A stretch of DNA of 64,000 nt from Limnohabitans sp. (GTDB lineage Bacteria; Pseudomonadota; Gammaproteobacteria; Burkholderiales; Burkholderiaceae_C), in contig JAHEBO010000011.1 of assembly GCA_024642215.1 (NCBI GenBank), positions 33,436-97,435 of the forward strand, in the 5' to 3' direction. Made by a program: the position numbers and the translations under genes. Positions within the stretch are counted from its first letter, which is position 1; each line of letters starts with the position of its first letter. Of this stretch, positions 8,895-16,605 are shown piece by piece. The notes beneath the pieces were generated by a model. That model was given only the letters and a program-made list of their open reading frames with translations, made no database searches and was not told the origin of the DNA.

Positions 8895-9701
8895 ATGATT
8901 TTAGCCAGTCCATCCGAATTGGCGATGTGGTTGACGCTTTTAACTGCCATCGCCTATGCCATTCCTGCCATCACGGCAGATCGAATGGGCCCCAGCTTGG
9001 CGCGTCGTTACCTCTGGCTTGCGTGGCTGATGCATGGCGCCACCATTGGCATTGGCCTTTTGGGTGAAACACCTCGCTTTGGCTTTGCACCTGCTTTGTC
9101 CGTCACTGTTTGGTGGGTGTTAACGGCCTACGCCGTCGAAAGCCAGTACTTCCCGCAACTGAAAGCACGTTGGGCCATGGCGGCCTTGGGCAGCGCCGCT
9201 GTTGCAGTCGCTTGGGTCTTTCCAGGACAAGCACTCCAAGTGACGGCCTCTATTTGGCTGCCGCTGCACTGGGCTTTTGGCATTGCCTCGTACGGCATGT
9301 TTGCGGCAGCTGTCATCCACGCAGCCCTTATGACCAGTGCCGAAATCCAAATCAGGCAAGGCAACGAAAATCAAAGCGGCTTGCCCTTGCTCACCCTAGA
9401 ACGACTCATGTTTCGCTTTGTGTTGCTGGGTTTTGTGCTGCTGACACTCACCCTCATTGCAGGTTTTGTGTTTGGCGAACAACTCTACGGCGCCGCAGGT
9501 GCGCATTGGAAATGGGATCACAAAACAGTGTTCTCCATCCTGTCATGGCTCACATTTGGCGCTTTGCTCCTTGGTCGACGCCAATTTGGCTGGCGCGGCC
9601 GCCGTGCCGTTCGCGTTCTTTATTCTGGCGCAGCGCTGCTTCTTTTGGCCTACGCGGGCTCACGTTTTGTGCTTGAAGTCGTTTTGGGACGCAGTCTTTG
9701 A
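8895..9701 (+). CDS. CcsA/YpjD-family inner membrane protein
   Basis: 268-residue polytopic membrane protein, about eight transmembrane helices, belonging to the cytochrome c assembly (CcsA/CcmC-like) superfamily. The conserved histidines and tryptophans characteristic of the family are visible in LPLHWAFGIASYG and in AHWKWDHKTVFSILSW. The ATG at 8895 is chosen because AGGAAG precedes it. In proteobacteria this gene (YpjD/CorE type) regularly sits beside ffh, as here, and its role is unsettled: heme handling or metal efflux have been proposed. The following gene overlaps its stop codon. Confidence 0.85.
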   Translation: MILASPSELAMWLTLLTAIAYAIPAITADRMGPSLARRYLWLAWLMHGATIGIGLLGETPRFGFAPALSVTVWWVLTAYAVESQYFPQLKARWAMAALGSAAVAVAWVFPGQALQVTASIWLPLHWAFGIASYGMFAAAVIHAALMTSAEIQIRQGNENQSGLPLLTLERLMFRFVLLGFVLLTLTLIAGFVFGEQLYGAAGAHWKWDHKTVFSILSWLTFGALLLGRRQFGWRGRRAVRVLYSGAALLLLAYAGSRFVLEVVLGRSL

Positions 9702-9958
9702 AAATTCTGCTTTTTTTACTGACGGTTTTGTTTGCTGTTTGGCTGTGGCGAAGAAACCGCCTGAATGCTTTGAACGAACGCCAGTCCAAATCTTCCGAGA
9801 CTGCCAAGCCCAATCACGCAAGCCCCTTAGAGCCCAGCCCCATGCAAGCCTGTCTTCACTGCGGTGTGCACATGCCTGCCACCGACATGGTGCAAGGCAA
9901 GCGAGGCCTTTACTGTTCGCAGGCGCATCGCCAAGTCGCCGCCGACACGGCCCTTTAA
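9698..9958 (+). CDS. PP0621-family small membrane-anchored zinc-ribbon protein
   Basis: 86 residues from a TTG start that overlaps the preceding stop (TTGA), indicating translational coupling. Residues 1-17 form one hydrophobic helix (KILLFLLTVLFAVWLW) followed by arginines, so the body should stay cytoplasmic. The C-terminal part has CLHCG about 23 residues before YCSQAH, a four-ligand Cys/His arrangement that looks like a small zinc ribbon. The family is a conserved proteobacterial hypothetical with no known function, often found between ypjD-like and ampD genes or two-component genes. Confidence 0.7.
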   Translation: MKILLFLLTVLFAVWLWRRNRLNALNERQSKSSETAKPNHASPLEPSPMQACLHCGVHMPATDMVQGKRGLYCSQAHRQVAADTAL

Positions 9959-9972
9959 AACGCAGCTTTCAC

Positions 9973-10560
9973 ATGTTGCAGCCACACACCATGCGCTTCG
10001 ATCTTTGGGAAAAAGGCTGGTTGCAAGCCGCAGAAAAATGCGAATCGCCCAACTTTGGCGCTCGTCCGCCCAAAGCCACCATCGATTTGATTGTGGTGCA
10101 CGCCATCAGTTTGCCACCAGGCCAGTTCGGTACGCATGCGGTGCAACAACTGTTCACCAATCAACTCGACTGGGATGCACACCCTTACTTCCAAAGCATT
10201 CGCGGCCTCGAAGTATCCGCCCATTTTTTCATTGAACGAAGTGGCAAAGTGTGGCAGTTTGTCAGCTGTGACCAGCGTGCCTGGCACGCTGGCGCTTCCA
10301 GTTACCGTGGCCGCAGCAATTGCAACGACGACTCCATCGGCATTGAATTGGAAGGCCTAGAAGGTGAAACTTTTGAAGCCGCGCAGTACGACAGTTTGAC
10401 AAAACTCAGCCAGTCGCTCAAACAACAATACCCCATTGTGTATATAGCCGGTCACGAGCACATTGCACCGGGACGCAAAAAAGATCCTGGTCCAGGATTT
10501 GATTGGGCGCTGTTGCAAAAAAATGTCGCATGGCCGCCTCAGTACTTTCCCGAATTTTGA
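9973..10560 (+). CDS. ampD: 1,6-anhydro-N-acetylmuramoyl-L-alanine amidase AmpD
   Basis: 195-residue cytoplasmic zinc amidase that splits anhydro-muropeptides during peptidoglycan recycling. Zinc ligands are H43 in VVHAIS, and H161 and D171 in GHEHIAPGRKKDPG, which also carries the catalytic lysine K169; the spacing equals that of enterobacterial AmpD. The ATG at 9973 gives the normal AmpD length; a longer in-frame reading would overlap two upstream genes and is not credible. It starts 14 bases after the PP0621 gene, so the three genes from 8895 form one operon. The stop codon is embedded in a 26-base palindrome. Confidence 0.95.
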   Translation: MLQPHTMRFDLWEKGWLQAAEKCESPNFGARPPKATIDLIVVHAISLPPGQFGTHAVQQLFTNQLDWDAHPYFQSIRGLEVSAHFFIERSGKVWQFVSCDQRAWHAGASSYRGRSNCNDDSIGIELEGLEGETFEAAQYDSLTKLSQSLKQQYPIVYIAGHEHIAPGRKKDPGPGFDWALLQKNVAWPPQYFPEF

Positions 10561-10577
10561 AAATATTTTCAAAATTC
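10552..10577. repeat. 26-bp perfect AT-rich palindrome over the ampD stop codon
   Basis: The left arm GAATTTTGAAAAT is the exact reverse complement of the right arm ATTTTCAAAATTC, with no loop. A second copy of the core AAAATATTTTCA follows at about 10580-10591. Without a loop it is a poor hairpin, which is more suggestive of a protein-binding or bent-DNA site than of a terminator stem. Confidence 0.6.
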
Positions 10578-10590
10578 TAAAAATATTTTC

Positions 10591-10614
10591 AGGGCCATTG
10601 AGGCTCTTTTTTTT
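10591..10614 (+). terminator. Terminator of the ypjD-like/ampD operon
   Basis: AGGGCC pairs with GGCTCT (one G-U pair) around a short loop and is followed directly by a run of eight T. Confidence 0.7.
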
Positions 10615-10854
10615 GCACCATCCACGCGCATCCATGGCCCTCCATACAGTTGTGACTTGTGCTGATGCATGGATTTGCAAGGCTTTGCGAAAGCAAATGC
10701 AAGCCAACGCGCGCCAGCACTCATTCGTGCCGCCAACCTACTGATTTGATGCGCATTCCAGGGCAAGGTTTTTGCGCCCCAAATTTGCGCTTTTTTGACA
10801 CTTCAAGCAGCCCGGACTTTGTCAAGATCTTTTTCGACTCACAAAGTGCCCTGT

Positions 10855-10902
10855 ACACTACCCCTAGTGGCTTGAATTCACCTCAGACCCCAGATATAGT
10901 GT
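10855..10902 (+). promoter_or_regulatory. nrdA promoter with two NrdR-type boxes
   Basis: Two 16-base elements match the NrdR box pattern: ACACTACCCCTAGTGG at 10855-10870, and ACACTATATCTGGGGT read on the minus strand at 10887-10902. Their centres are 32 bases apart, about three helical turns, as is usual for NrdR box pairs. A sigma-70 promoter lies between and within them: TTGAAT at 10872-10877, a 17-base spacer, and TATAGT at 10895-10900. The second box covers the -10 element, which fits repression. Confidence 0.7.
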
Positions 10903-11040
10903 CCCAACGCCAAAGACACGGTCCGGTGAAAAACAAGAAAACACCCCACTTTGACGACCCCGTTTGACTGTAGAACCCAGCTTCGTTGCAAGGCTGCAGC
11001 CAACATGAATTTTGAACTGACATTGACCACTGAGAACGCT

Positions 11041-13950
11041 ATGCAAATTGAGCAAAATCTAACATCCAACCCCCAAGGCTTCTTGGGTGCTGGCGATGCA
11101 TCCAACGCATCCGCTGCGGCACCCCATGCTTTGGCCAACTACCAAATCATTCGCCGCAACGGCGCCGTGGTGCCTTTCGAGCCCAACAAAATTGCAGTGG
11201 CCCTGATGAAAGCCTTCTTGGCGGTTCACGGCACACAAGGCGCGGCGTCTGCCAGCGTGCGCGAAGTGGTGGACGGCCTCACCCAAACCGTGGTTCGCGC
11301 CCTCATGCGCTCACGTCCAGGTGGCGGCACCTTCCACATTGAAGATGTGCAAGACCAGGTTGAACTTGGCCTGATGCGCAGTAGCAACCACGAAGTGGCA
11401 CGTGCCTACGTGCTCTACCGTGAACGCCGCACCCAAGAACGCGCCCAAATCAAAGAAGAAAAAGCCGCGGTCAGCAACGTTCCCACTTTGCACGTTTTGG
11501 ATGGCGGCCAGCGCGTGCCCCTCGACGTCAACTATTTGCAAGGCCTCATCGTCAACGCCTGCCAAGGTTTGGGCCAAGACGTGCATCCCGACCCCATCGT
11601 GGCCGAAACCATGCGCAACCTCTACGACGGCGTGCCCATGGAAGAGGTTTACAAGGCGTCCATCTTGGCGTCTCGCACTCTGATCGAAAAAGATCCTGAT
11701 TACACCTACGTCACAGCCCGTCTGCTGATGCACACCATTGCCAAGGAAGTTTTGGGCAAAGAGGTGCTCTTGAAGGACATGGCTTCTCACTATGTTGACT
11801 ACTTCCCTGGCTATATCAAAAAGGGCGTCGACAACGGCTTGCTGGACGAAAAACTCCTGCAATTCGACTTGCGCAAGCTGGCCACAGCCCTCAAAGCCGA
11901 ACGCGATTTGCAATTCGATTACCTCGGCCTGCAAACTTTGTACGACCGTTACTTCTTGCACGTGCGCAAAACACGCATTGAGTTGCCCCAGTCTTTCTTT
12001 ATGCGCGTGGCCATGGGCCTGGCTCTGAACGAAGCCGACCGCGAAGCACGCGCCATCGAGTTCTATGAAGTGCTGTCTTCATTCGACTTCATGTCCAGCA
12101 CCCCCACCCTGTTCAACAGCGCTGGTTTGCGTTCACAGCTGTCCAGCTGCTACCTCACAACAGTGCCCGACGACCTCGACGGCATTTACGAGTCCATCAA
12201 AGAAAATGCTTTGTTGTCTAAATTTGCAGGCGGCTTGGGCAATGACTGGACACGCGTTCGCGCTTTGGGCAGCCACATCAAGGGCACCAATGGCGAATCA
12301 CAAGGCGTGGTGCCTTTCCTCAAAGTGGTCAACGACACTGCTGTGGCCGTGAACCAAGGCGGCAAGCGCAAGGGCGCGGTCTGCACCTACCTCGAAACAT
12401 GGCACCTCGACATTGAAGAGTTCCTGGAACTGCGCAAAAACACCGGCGATGACCGCCGCCGTACGCACGACATGAACACCGCCAACTGGATCCCCGACTT
12501 GTTCATGCGCCGTGTCATGGAAAAAGGCACTTGGACTTTGTTCTCGCCTTCCGATTGCCCCGATTTGCATGACAAGTTTGGCGTTGAGTTCGAAAAAGCC
12601 TACGTGGCCTACGAGCAAAAAGCCGCAGCCGGCGAAATCAAGCCCAGCCGCACCATCCAGGCCAACGACCTGTGGCGCAAAATGCTCTCCATGCTGTTTG
12701 AAACAGGCCATCCTTGGATCACATTCAAAGATGCTTGCAACATCCGCTCACCTCAGCAGCACGCTGGCGTGGTGCACTCCTCCAACCTGTGCACCGAGAT
12801 CACCTTGAACACCAGCGACACCGAAACAGCGGTGTGCAACTTGGGTTCAGTCAACTTGCCACAGCACTTGATGGACGGCCCCAACGGCAAACAAATCGAC
12901 CACGCCAAACTGCAGCGCACCATCAAAACGGCCATGCGCATGCTCGACAACGTGATCGACATCAACTACTACGCGGTCAAAAAAGCACGCGACTCTAATA
13001 TGCGTCACCGTCCTGTGGGCTTGGGCCTCATGGGCTTCCAAGACGCGCTGTACCAAAAGCGTGTGCCCTATGCTTCTCAAGAAGCCGTGGAATTTGCAGA
13101 CACTTCCATGGAAGCCATTTGCTACTACGCTTACTGGGCGTCTACCGAGTTGGCAGCCGAGCGCGGCAAGTACTCCAGCTACAAAGGTTCTTTGTGGGAT
13201 CAGGGCATCTTGCCTTTGGACACTTTGGACATGCTGCAACAAGCCCGCGGTGGTTATGTTGAAGTGGATCGCAGCAGCACCATGGACTGGGACGCTTTGC
13301 GCAAGAAGATTGCCAAAGACGGCATGCGCAACTCCAACTGCGTGGCCATTGCGCCTACCGCCACCATCTCCAACATCATTGGTGTGGACGCTTGCATCGA
13401 ACCTTGCTTCGGCAATCTGTCGGTCAAGTCCAACTTGTCTGGCGAATTCACCATCATCAACGGCTACCTGGTGCGCGACTTGAAGCGTTTGGGTCTGTGG
13501 GACGACGTCATGGTCATGGACTTGAAACACTTCGACGGCTCACTGCGTCCCATCGACCGTGTGCCTCAAGAAATCAAGGCCTTGTACGCCACCGCATTTG
13601 AAGTGGAAACCACTTGGATTGTGGAAGCTGCAGCGCGTCGCCAAAAATGGATTGACCAAGCGCAATCACTCAACATTTACATGTCTGGCGCGTCTGGTAA
13701 AAAATTGGATGACACCTACAAGTTGGCTTGGTTGCGTGGCCTCAAAACCACGTACTACCTGCGCACCATCAGCGCCACACACGCCGAGAAATCGACGGTG
13801 TCCAACAACCAAATGAACGCAGTGTCTTCTGGCGCCACCTCCGGCACTGCTGCAGCCAATGCGTCTGCACCTGCACAGTTCTCAGGCGTGCCCGCCACCG
13901 ATGTGAAGTTCACAGCGATTGACGATGTGGGTTGCGAGGCTTGCCAATAA
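11041..13950 (+). CDS. nrdA: Ribonucleoside-diphosphate reductase class Ia, alpha subunit
   Basis: Large subunit of aerobic ribonucleotide reductase, reducing NDPs to dNDPs. From the ATG at 11041 it has 969 residues. A single ATP-cone, the dATP activity switch, spans roughly residues 34-125 (YQIIRRNGAVVPFEPNKI). The barrel includes STPTLFNSAG, the catalytic NLCTEITLNT segment and the tyrosines of the radical path. The C-terminus ends CEACQ, the redox-shuttle pair C965/C968 served by thioredoxin or glutaredoxin. An alternative in-frame ATG lies at 11005; 11041 is preferred because GAGAA precedes it, but this is uncertain. Regulated by the NrdR boxes upstream; nrdB follows after 159 bases. Confidence 0.96.
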   Translation: MQIEQNLTSNPQGFLGAGDASNASAAAPHALANYQIIRRNGAVVPFEPNKIAVALMKAFLAVHGTQGAASASVREVVDGLTQTVVRALMRSRPGGGTFHIEDVQDQVELGLMRSSNHEVARAYVLYRERRTQERAQIKEEKAAVSNVPTLHVLDGGQRVPLDVNYLQGLIVNACQGLGQDVHPDPIVAETMRNLYDGVPMEEVYKASILASRTLIEKDPDYTYVTARLLMHTIAKEVLGKEVLLKDMASHYVDYFPGYIKKGVDNGLLDEKLLQFDLRKLATALKAERDLQFDYLGLQTLYDRYFLHVRKTRIELPQSFFMRVAMGLALNEADREARAIEFYEVLSSFDFMSSTPTLFNSAGLRSQLSSCYLTTVPDDLDGIYESIKENALLSKFAGGLGNDWTRVRALGSHIKGTNGESQGVVPFLKVVNDTAVAVNQGGKRKGAVCTYLETWHLDIEEFLELRKNTGDDRRRTHDMNTANWIPDLFMRRVMEKGTWTLFSPSDCPDLHDKFGVEFEKAYVAYEQKAAAGEIKPSRTIQANDLWRKMLSMLFETGHPWITFKDACNIRSPQQHAGVVHSSNLCTEITLNTSDTETAVCNLGSVNLPQHLMDGPNGKQIDHAKLQRTIKTAMRMLDNVIDINYYAVKKARDSNMRHRPVGLGLMGFQDALYQKRVPYASQEAVEFADTSMEAICYYAYWASTELAAERGKYSSYKGSLWDQGILPLDTLDMLQQARGGYVEVDRSSTMDWDALRKKIAKDGMRNSNCVAIAPTATISNIIGVDACIEPCFGNLSVKSNLSGEFTIINGYLVRDLKRLGLWDDVMVMDLKHFDGSLRPIDRVPQEIKALYATAFEVETTWIVEAAARRQKWIDQAQSLNIYMSGASGKKLDDTYKLAWLRGLKTTYYLRTISATHAEKSTVSNNQMNAVSSGATSGTAAANASAPAQFSGVPATDVKFTAIDDVGCEACQ

Positions 13951-14109
13951 CTTTCAAAGATTCAGGAAATTGGTTTTCACAATCTTCAAATCACGTCGAA
14001 GAAATACAATGCAAAAACGCAACACTTCTTCGCGTGATTTCAACTCATTTAAAAACAATGCTTTGCATTTCGTCCGCAAGCTTTCATAATTCACACATTG
14101 GAAATTTCT

Positions 14110-15318
14110 ATGTTGTCCTGGGACGATTCATCTAAACCTGCGTTGCAACCTGCAATGCCAAGCTTTCCCCCAAGTGGTCCATCTGCCGACCGCTTCGCTG
14201 ATCTGTCTTCATTCACAGCCAACACGCCTTCTGCAATGGCGTCAACACCGTCACCCGTCATGACAGCCGCTGGTACGCAAACTGCGCCAGCTGGTGCTGC
14301 ACGCCGCGTTAACGCAGCAGACAAGCGCATCATCAACGGCCAAACCGACGTCAACCAGTTGGTGCCTTTCAAGTACAAATGGGCTTGGGAAAAATACCTC
14401 GCCACTTGCGCCAACCACTGGATGCCGCAAGAAGTCAACATGACACGCGACATCGCGCTTTGGAAAGACCCCAACGGTTTAACCGAAGACGAGCGCCGCT
14501 TGGTCAAACGCAACTTGGGCTTTTTTGTCACAGCCGACTCTTTGGCTGCCAACAACATCACCTTGGGCACTTACCGCCACATCACGGCGCCCGAGTGCCG
14601 TCAGTTCTTGTTGCGTCAAGCTTTTGAAGAAGCCATTCACACCCACGCCTACCAGTACATCACCGAGTCACTGGGTCTGGATGAGAGCGAAATCTTCAAC
14701 GCCTACAACGAAGTTCAGTCCATTCGCGACAAAGACGAGTTCCTGATTCCGTTCATCCACGCCATCATGGACCCCCACTTCAAAACGGGCACGCAGGAAA
14801 CTGACCAAACCCTCTTGAAGTCACTCATCGTGTTTGCCTGCCTCATGGAAGGCTTGTTCTTCTACGTGGGCTTCACCCAAATTCTGGCCTTGGGTCGTCA
14901 AAACAAAATGACAGGTGCTGCCGAGCAGTACCAATACATCTTGCGCGACGAATCCATGCATTGCAACTTCGGCATCGACCTGATCAACCAGATCAAACTC
15001 GAGAACCCCCAGTTGTGGACAGCAGAGTTCAAAGCAGAAATCAATGAGCTGTTCATGAAAGCCGTTGAATTGGAATACCGTTATGCCGAAGACACCATGC
15101 CCCGCGGCGTGCTCGGCCTCAACGCTTCCATGTTCAAAGGCTACTTGCGCTACATCGCCAACCGCCGTGCCACCCAAATCGGCTTGGAAGCCCTCTTCCC
15201 CAACGAAGAGAATCCCTTCCCTTGGATGAGCGAAATGATTGACTTGAAGAAAGAACGTAATTTCTTCGAGACCCGCGTCATTGAATACCAGTCGGGCGGC
15301 GCCCTGTCTTGGGACTGA
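14110..15318 (+). CDS. nrdB: Ribonucleoside-diphosphate reductase class Ia, beta subunit
   Basis: 402-residue R2 protein holding the di-iron/tyrosyl radical cofactor that NrdA uses. The helical core begins near residue 80; iron ligands are in [13 protein letters not shown] and in [12 protein letters not shown], with a further carboxylate earlier ([11 protein letters not shown] region). The first 75 or so residues are Pro/Ser/Ala-rich and look disordered, an extension seen in burkholderial NrdB. The ATG at 14110 has GGAA six bases upstream. The 159 bases after nrdA contain no terminator that I can see, so the two genes probably form one transcript ending at the terminator at 15344. Confidence 0.95.
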   Translation: MLSWDDSSKPALQPAMPSFPPSGPSADRFADLSSFTANTPSAMASTPSPVMTAAGTQTAPAGAARRVNAADKRIINGQTDVNQLVPFKYKWAWEKYLATCANHWMPQEVNMTRDIALWKDPNGLTEDERRLVKRNLGFFVTADSLAANNITLGTYRHITAPECRQFLLRQAFEEAIHTHAYQYITESLGLDESEIFNAYNEVQSIRDKDEFLIPFIHAIMDPHFKTGTQETDQTLLKSLIVFACLMEGLFFYVGFTQILALGRQNKMTGAAEQYQYILRDESMHCNFGIDLINQIKLENPQLWTAEFKAEINELFMKAVELEYRYAEDTMPRGVLGLNASMFKGYLRYIANRRATQIGLEALFPNEENPFPWMSEMIDLKKERNFFETRVIEYQSGGALSWD

Positions 15319-15343
15319 TACTTTTTACATGACGTTCCTGTTT

Positions 15344-15390
15344 AAACCTCACACCACGACCGCTCGCAGCGGCGCTGGGGTGAGGTTTTT
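15344..15390 (+). terminator. Terminator downstream of nrdB
   Basis: AAACCTCACACC pairs with GGGGTGAGGTTT, with a second small stem CCGCT/AGCGG inside the loop, followed by TTTTT. Confidence 0.75.
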
Positions 15391-15395
15391 CCCCA

Positions 15396-15458
15396 TTCAA
15401 GGTGTTGAGATTCGTTCTCAGCACCTTGAATCGCTTTGCGACTCCAACATTCGCAAAG
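15396..15458 (+). repeat. Two consecutive stem-loops ahead of the H1-like gene
   Basis: Stem A: TTCAAGGTGTTGAGA (15396-15410) against TCTCAGCACCTTGAA (15416-15430), 14 of 15 paired, five-base loop. Stem B: CTTTGCGA (15434-15441) against TCGCAAAG (15451-15458). They follow the nrdB terminator and end 47 bases before the H1-like start codon. They could be a structured 5' leader or a small RNA; the sequence does not decide. Confidence 0.5.
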
Positions 15459-15504
15459 TGTTTCACCCTGTTGATTTTTCTAATTGATCAAGGAGAAAAA
15501 AATC

Positions 15505-16032
15505 ATGGCAACTGCAAAAAAAGCGGCACCCAAAAAAGTCGCAGCAAAAAAATCGGCTCCTAAAAAAGCTGTTGTGAAAAAAGCCGCTGCTCCCAAAAAA
15601 GCAGCTCCTAAAAAGGCCGTCGCCAAAAAAGCAGCCGCTCCTAAAAAAGCAGCTCCTAAAAAGGCCGTAGCCAAAAAGGCAGCAGCTCCTAAAAAAGCAG
15701 CTCCTAAAAAGGCCGTAGCTAAAAAGGCAGCAGCTCCTAAAAAAGCAGCTCCTAAGAAAGCCGTCGCTAAAAAAGCAGCAGCTCCTAAAAAAGCCGCCGC
15801 TAAAAAAGCAGCTCCTAAGAAAGCCGCAGCTAAAAAAGCAGCTCCTAAAAAAGCCGCTAAAAAAGCCGTTGCTAAGAAAGCTGTAAAAAAAGCTGCTCCT
15901 AAAAAAGCCGCTAAAAAGCCTGCTAAAAAAGCCGCTAAGAAAGCTGCGAAAGCGCCCGCTGCCCCTGCTGCTGGCACGACAGCATTGAATCCTCAAGCTG
16001 CATGGCCGTTTCCTTCGGCCGCCAAGCCTTGA
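15505..16032 (+). CDS. Histone H1-like lysine/alanine-rich DNA-binding protein
   Basis: 175 residues, nearly all Lys, Ala, Pro and Val, resembling the C-terminal tail of eukaryotic histone H1 and the bacterial HC1/AlgP/BpH1-type nucleoid proteins. The body is built of AAPKK and AVAKK blocks including four copies of a 16-residue unit. The last 20 residues (GTTALNPQAAWPFPSAAKP) are not repetitive and form a short hydrophobic tail. AGGAG lies upstream of the ATG. The expected role is non-specific DNA binding and compaction. It has its own strong terminator and probably its own promoter after the nrdB terminator. Confidence 0.88.
   Translation: MATAKKAAPKKVAAKKSAPKKAVVKKAAAPKKAAPKKAVAKKAAAPKKAAPKKAVAKKAAAPKKAAPKKAVAKKAAAPKKAAPKKAVAKKAAAPKKAAAKKAAPKKAAAKKAAPKKAAKKAVAKKAVKKAAPKKAAKKPAKKAAKKAAKAPAAPAAGTTALNPQAAWPFPSAAKP
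15583..15774 (+). repeat. 48-bp tandem repeat inside the H1-like gene (four units)
   Basis: Each unit encodes AAAPKKAAPKKAVAKK (residues 27-90). Units 2 and 3 are nearly identical in DNA, whereas the outer ones have diverged at third positions, which fits recent slippage or unequal crossing-over. Copy number likely varies between strains. Confidence 0.85.
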
Positions 16033-16053
16033 TTCAACGTTAATTCGTTAGCC

Positions 16054-16086
16054 AAAGCCCGATGCTGCAAAGCATCGGGCTTTTTT
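16054..16086 (+). terminator. Terminator of the H1-like gene
   Basis: AAGCCCGATGCT pairs with AGCATCGGGCTT around a GCAA loop and is followed by TTTTTT. The converging DUF3426 gene ends 20 bases further on and may use the other strand of it. Confidence 0.9.
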
Positions 16087-16106
16087 CATGGGGCTTGCAA
16101 AGCGCT

Positions 16107-16601
16107 TCAGGGATAAAACGTCAGCAAGCGATAACCCATGAAGCCGCTTTCAGGGTGACGCAGGCCGAGTTGGCGCGACAAGGACACAATTTGGCCAGGC
16201 GCCATCACAGCAGGTGCACCCCAAGACGACAAATCGATCACTTTGCGCATCAGCGCTTGATCTTGAGAATCGGTCAATGTGAGCTCCACCTGGGGTGTGG
16301 CCACCGGCACTTTGGCCGAATTTCTCAGATGGATTTCGAACGACCACTGGGGTGATGGGGGCACGTCATCGACGCCCATTGGGTTGCGATGCAACAGGTC
16401 AATGGCGGCGTGGTCAATGACCACCGCATCGGCAAGTTGCAAAGCCAAAATTTGGCAATCAGCCCAAGCGCACAATTGCGTCAAGGGGGCTTTCAGTGAA
16501 GCTTGGTAAGCAACCAGCAGGTCTTTGTAAAGCAAAGTGGCCTGCAAGATCAAACCCAGAACACCCCCAATTGCCCAGGTGATCAAGCCCGCATAAGTCA
16601 T
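16107..16601 (-). CDS. DUF3426 domain protein lacking the usual zinc ribbon
   Basis: 164 residues. One transmembrane helix at residues 5-24 (GLITWAIGGVLGLILQATLL) is followed by a periplasmic beta-rich domain typical of DUF3426 (FEIHLRNSAKVPVATPQVELTL, then VMAPGQIVSLSR). Most betaproteobacterial homologues carry an N-terminal MJ0042-type zinc finger before the helix. Here the start codon lies only four bases after the prmA stop and no cysteine-rich segment precedes the helix. Function unknown. Translationally adjacent to prmA, so it belongs to the accB-accC-prmA transcript. Confidence 0.7.
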   Translation of the reverse strand: MTYAGLITWAIGGVLGLILQATLLYKDLLVAYQASLKAPLTQLCAWADCQILALQLADAVVIDHAAIDLLHRNPMGVDDVPPSPQWSFEIHLRNSAKVPVATPQVELTLTDSQDQALMRKVIDLSSWGAPAVMAPGQIVSLSRQLGLRHPESGFMGYRLLTFYP

Positions 16602-16605
16602 CGGT

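Larger units (their letters stand above)
10561..11040. other. ampD-nrdA intergenic region (480 bases)
   Basis: Holds the second half of the AT-rich palindrome, a terminator at 10591-10614, a stretch with no recognisable feature from 10615 to about 10854, the NrdR boxes and promoter at 10855-10902, and about 140 bases of nrdA leader. No convincing small gene was found. Confidence 0.6.

Noticed and set aside
9457..9972. In-frame N-terminal extension of ampD
   Set aside because: It overlaps the ccsA-like and PP0621 genes in another frame and has no AmpD similarity; ATG 9973 gives the normal length.
15583..15774. Regular repeats considered as a CRISPR array
   Set aside because: Units abut without spacers and encode in-frame amino-acid repeats.
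15463..15996. Long minus-strand open frames with Phe/Ser/Gly repeats opposite the H1-like gene
   Set aside because: They are antisense shadows of the Lys/Ala repeat; no ribosome site and the plus-strand product is a recognised family.
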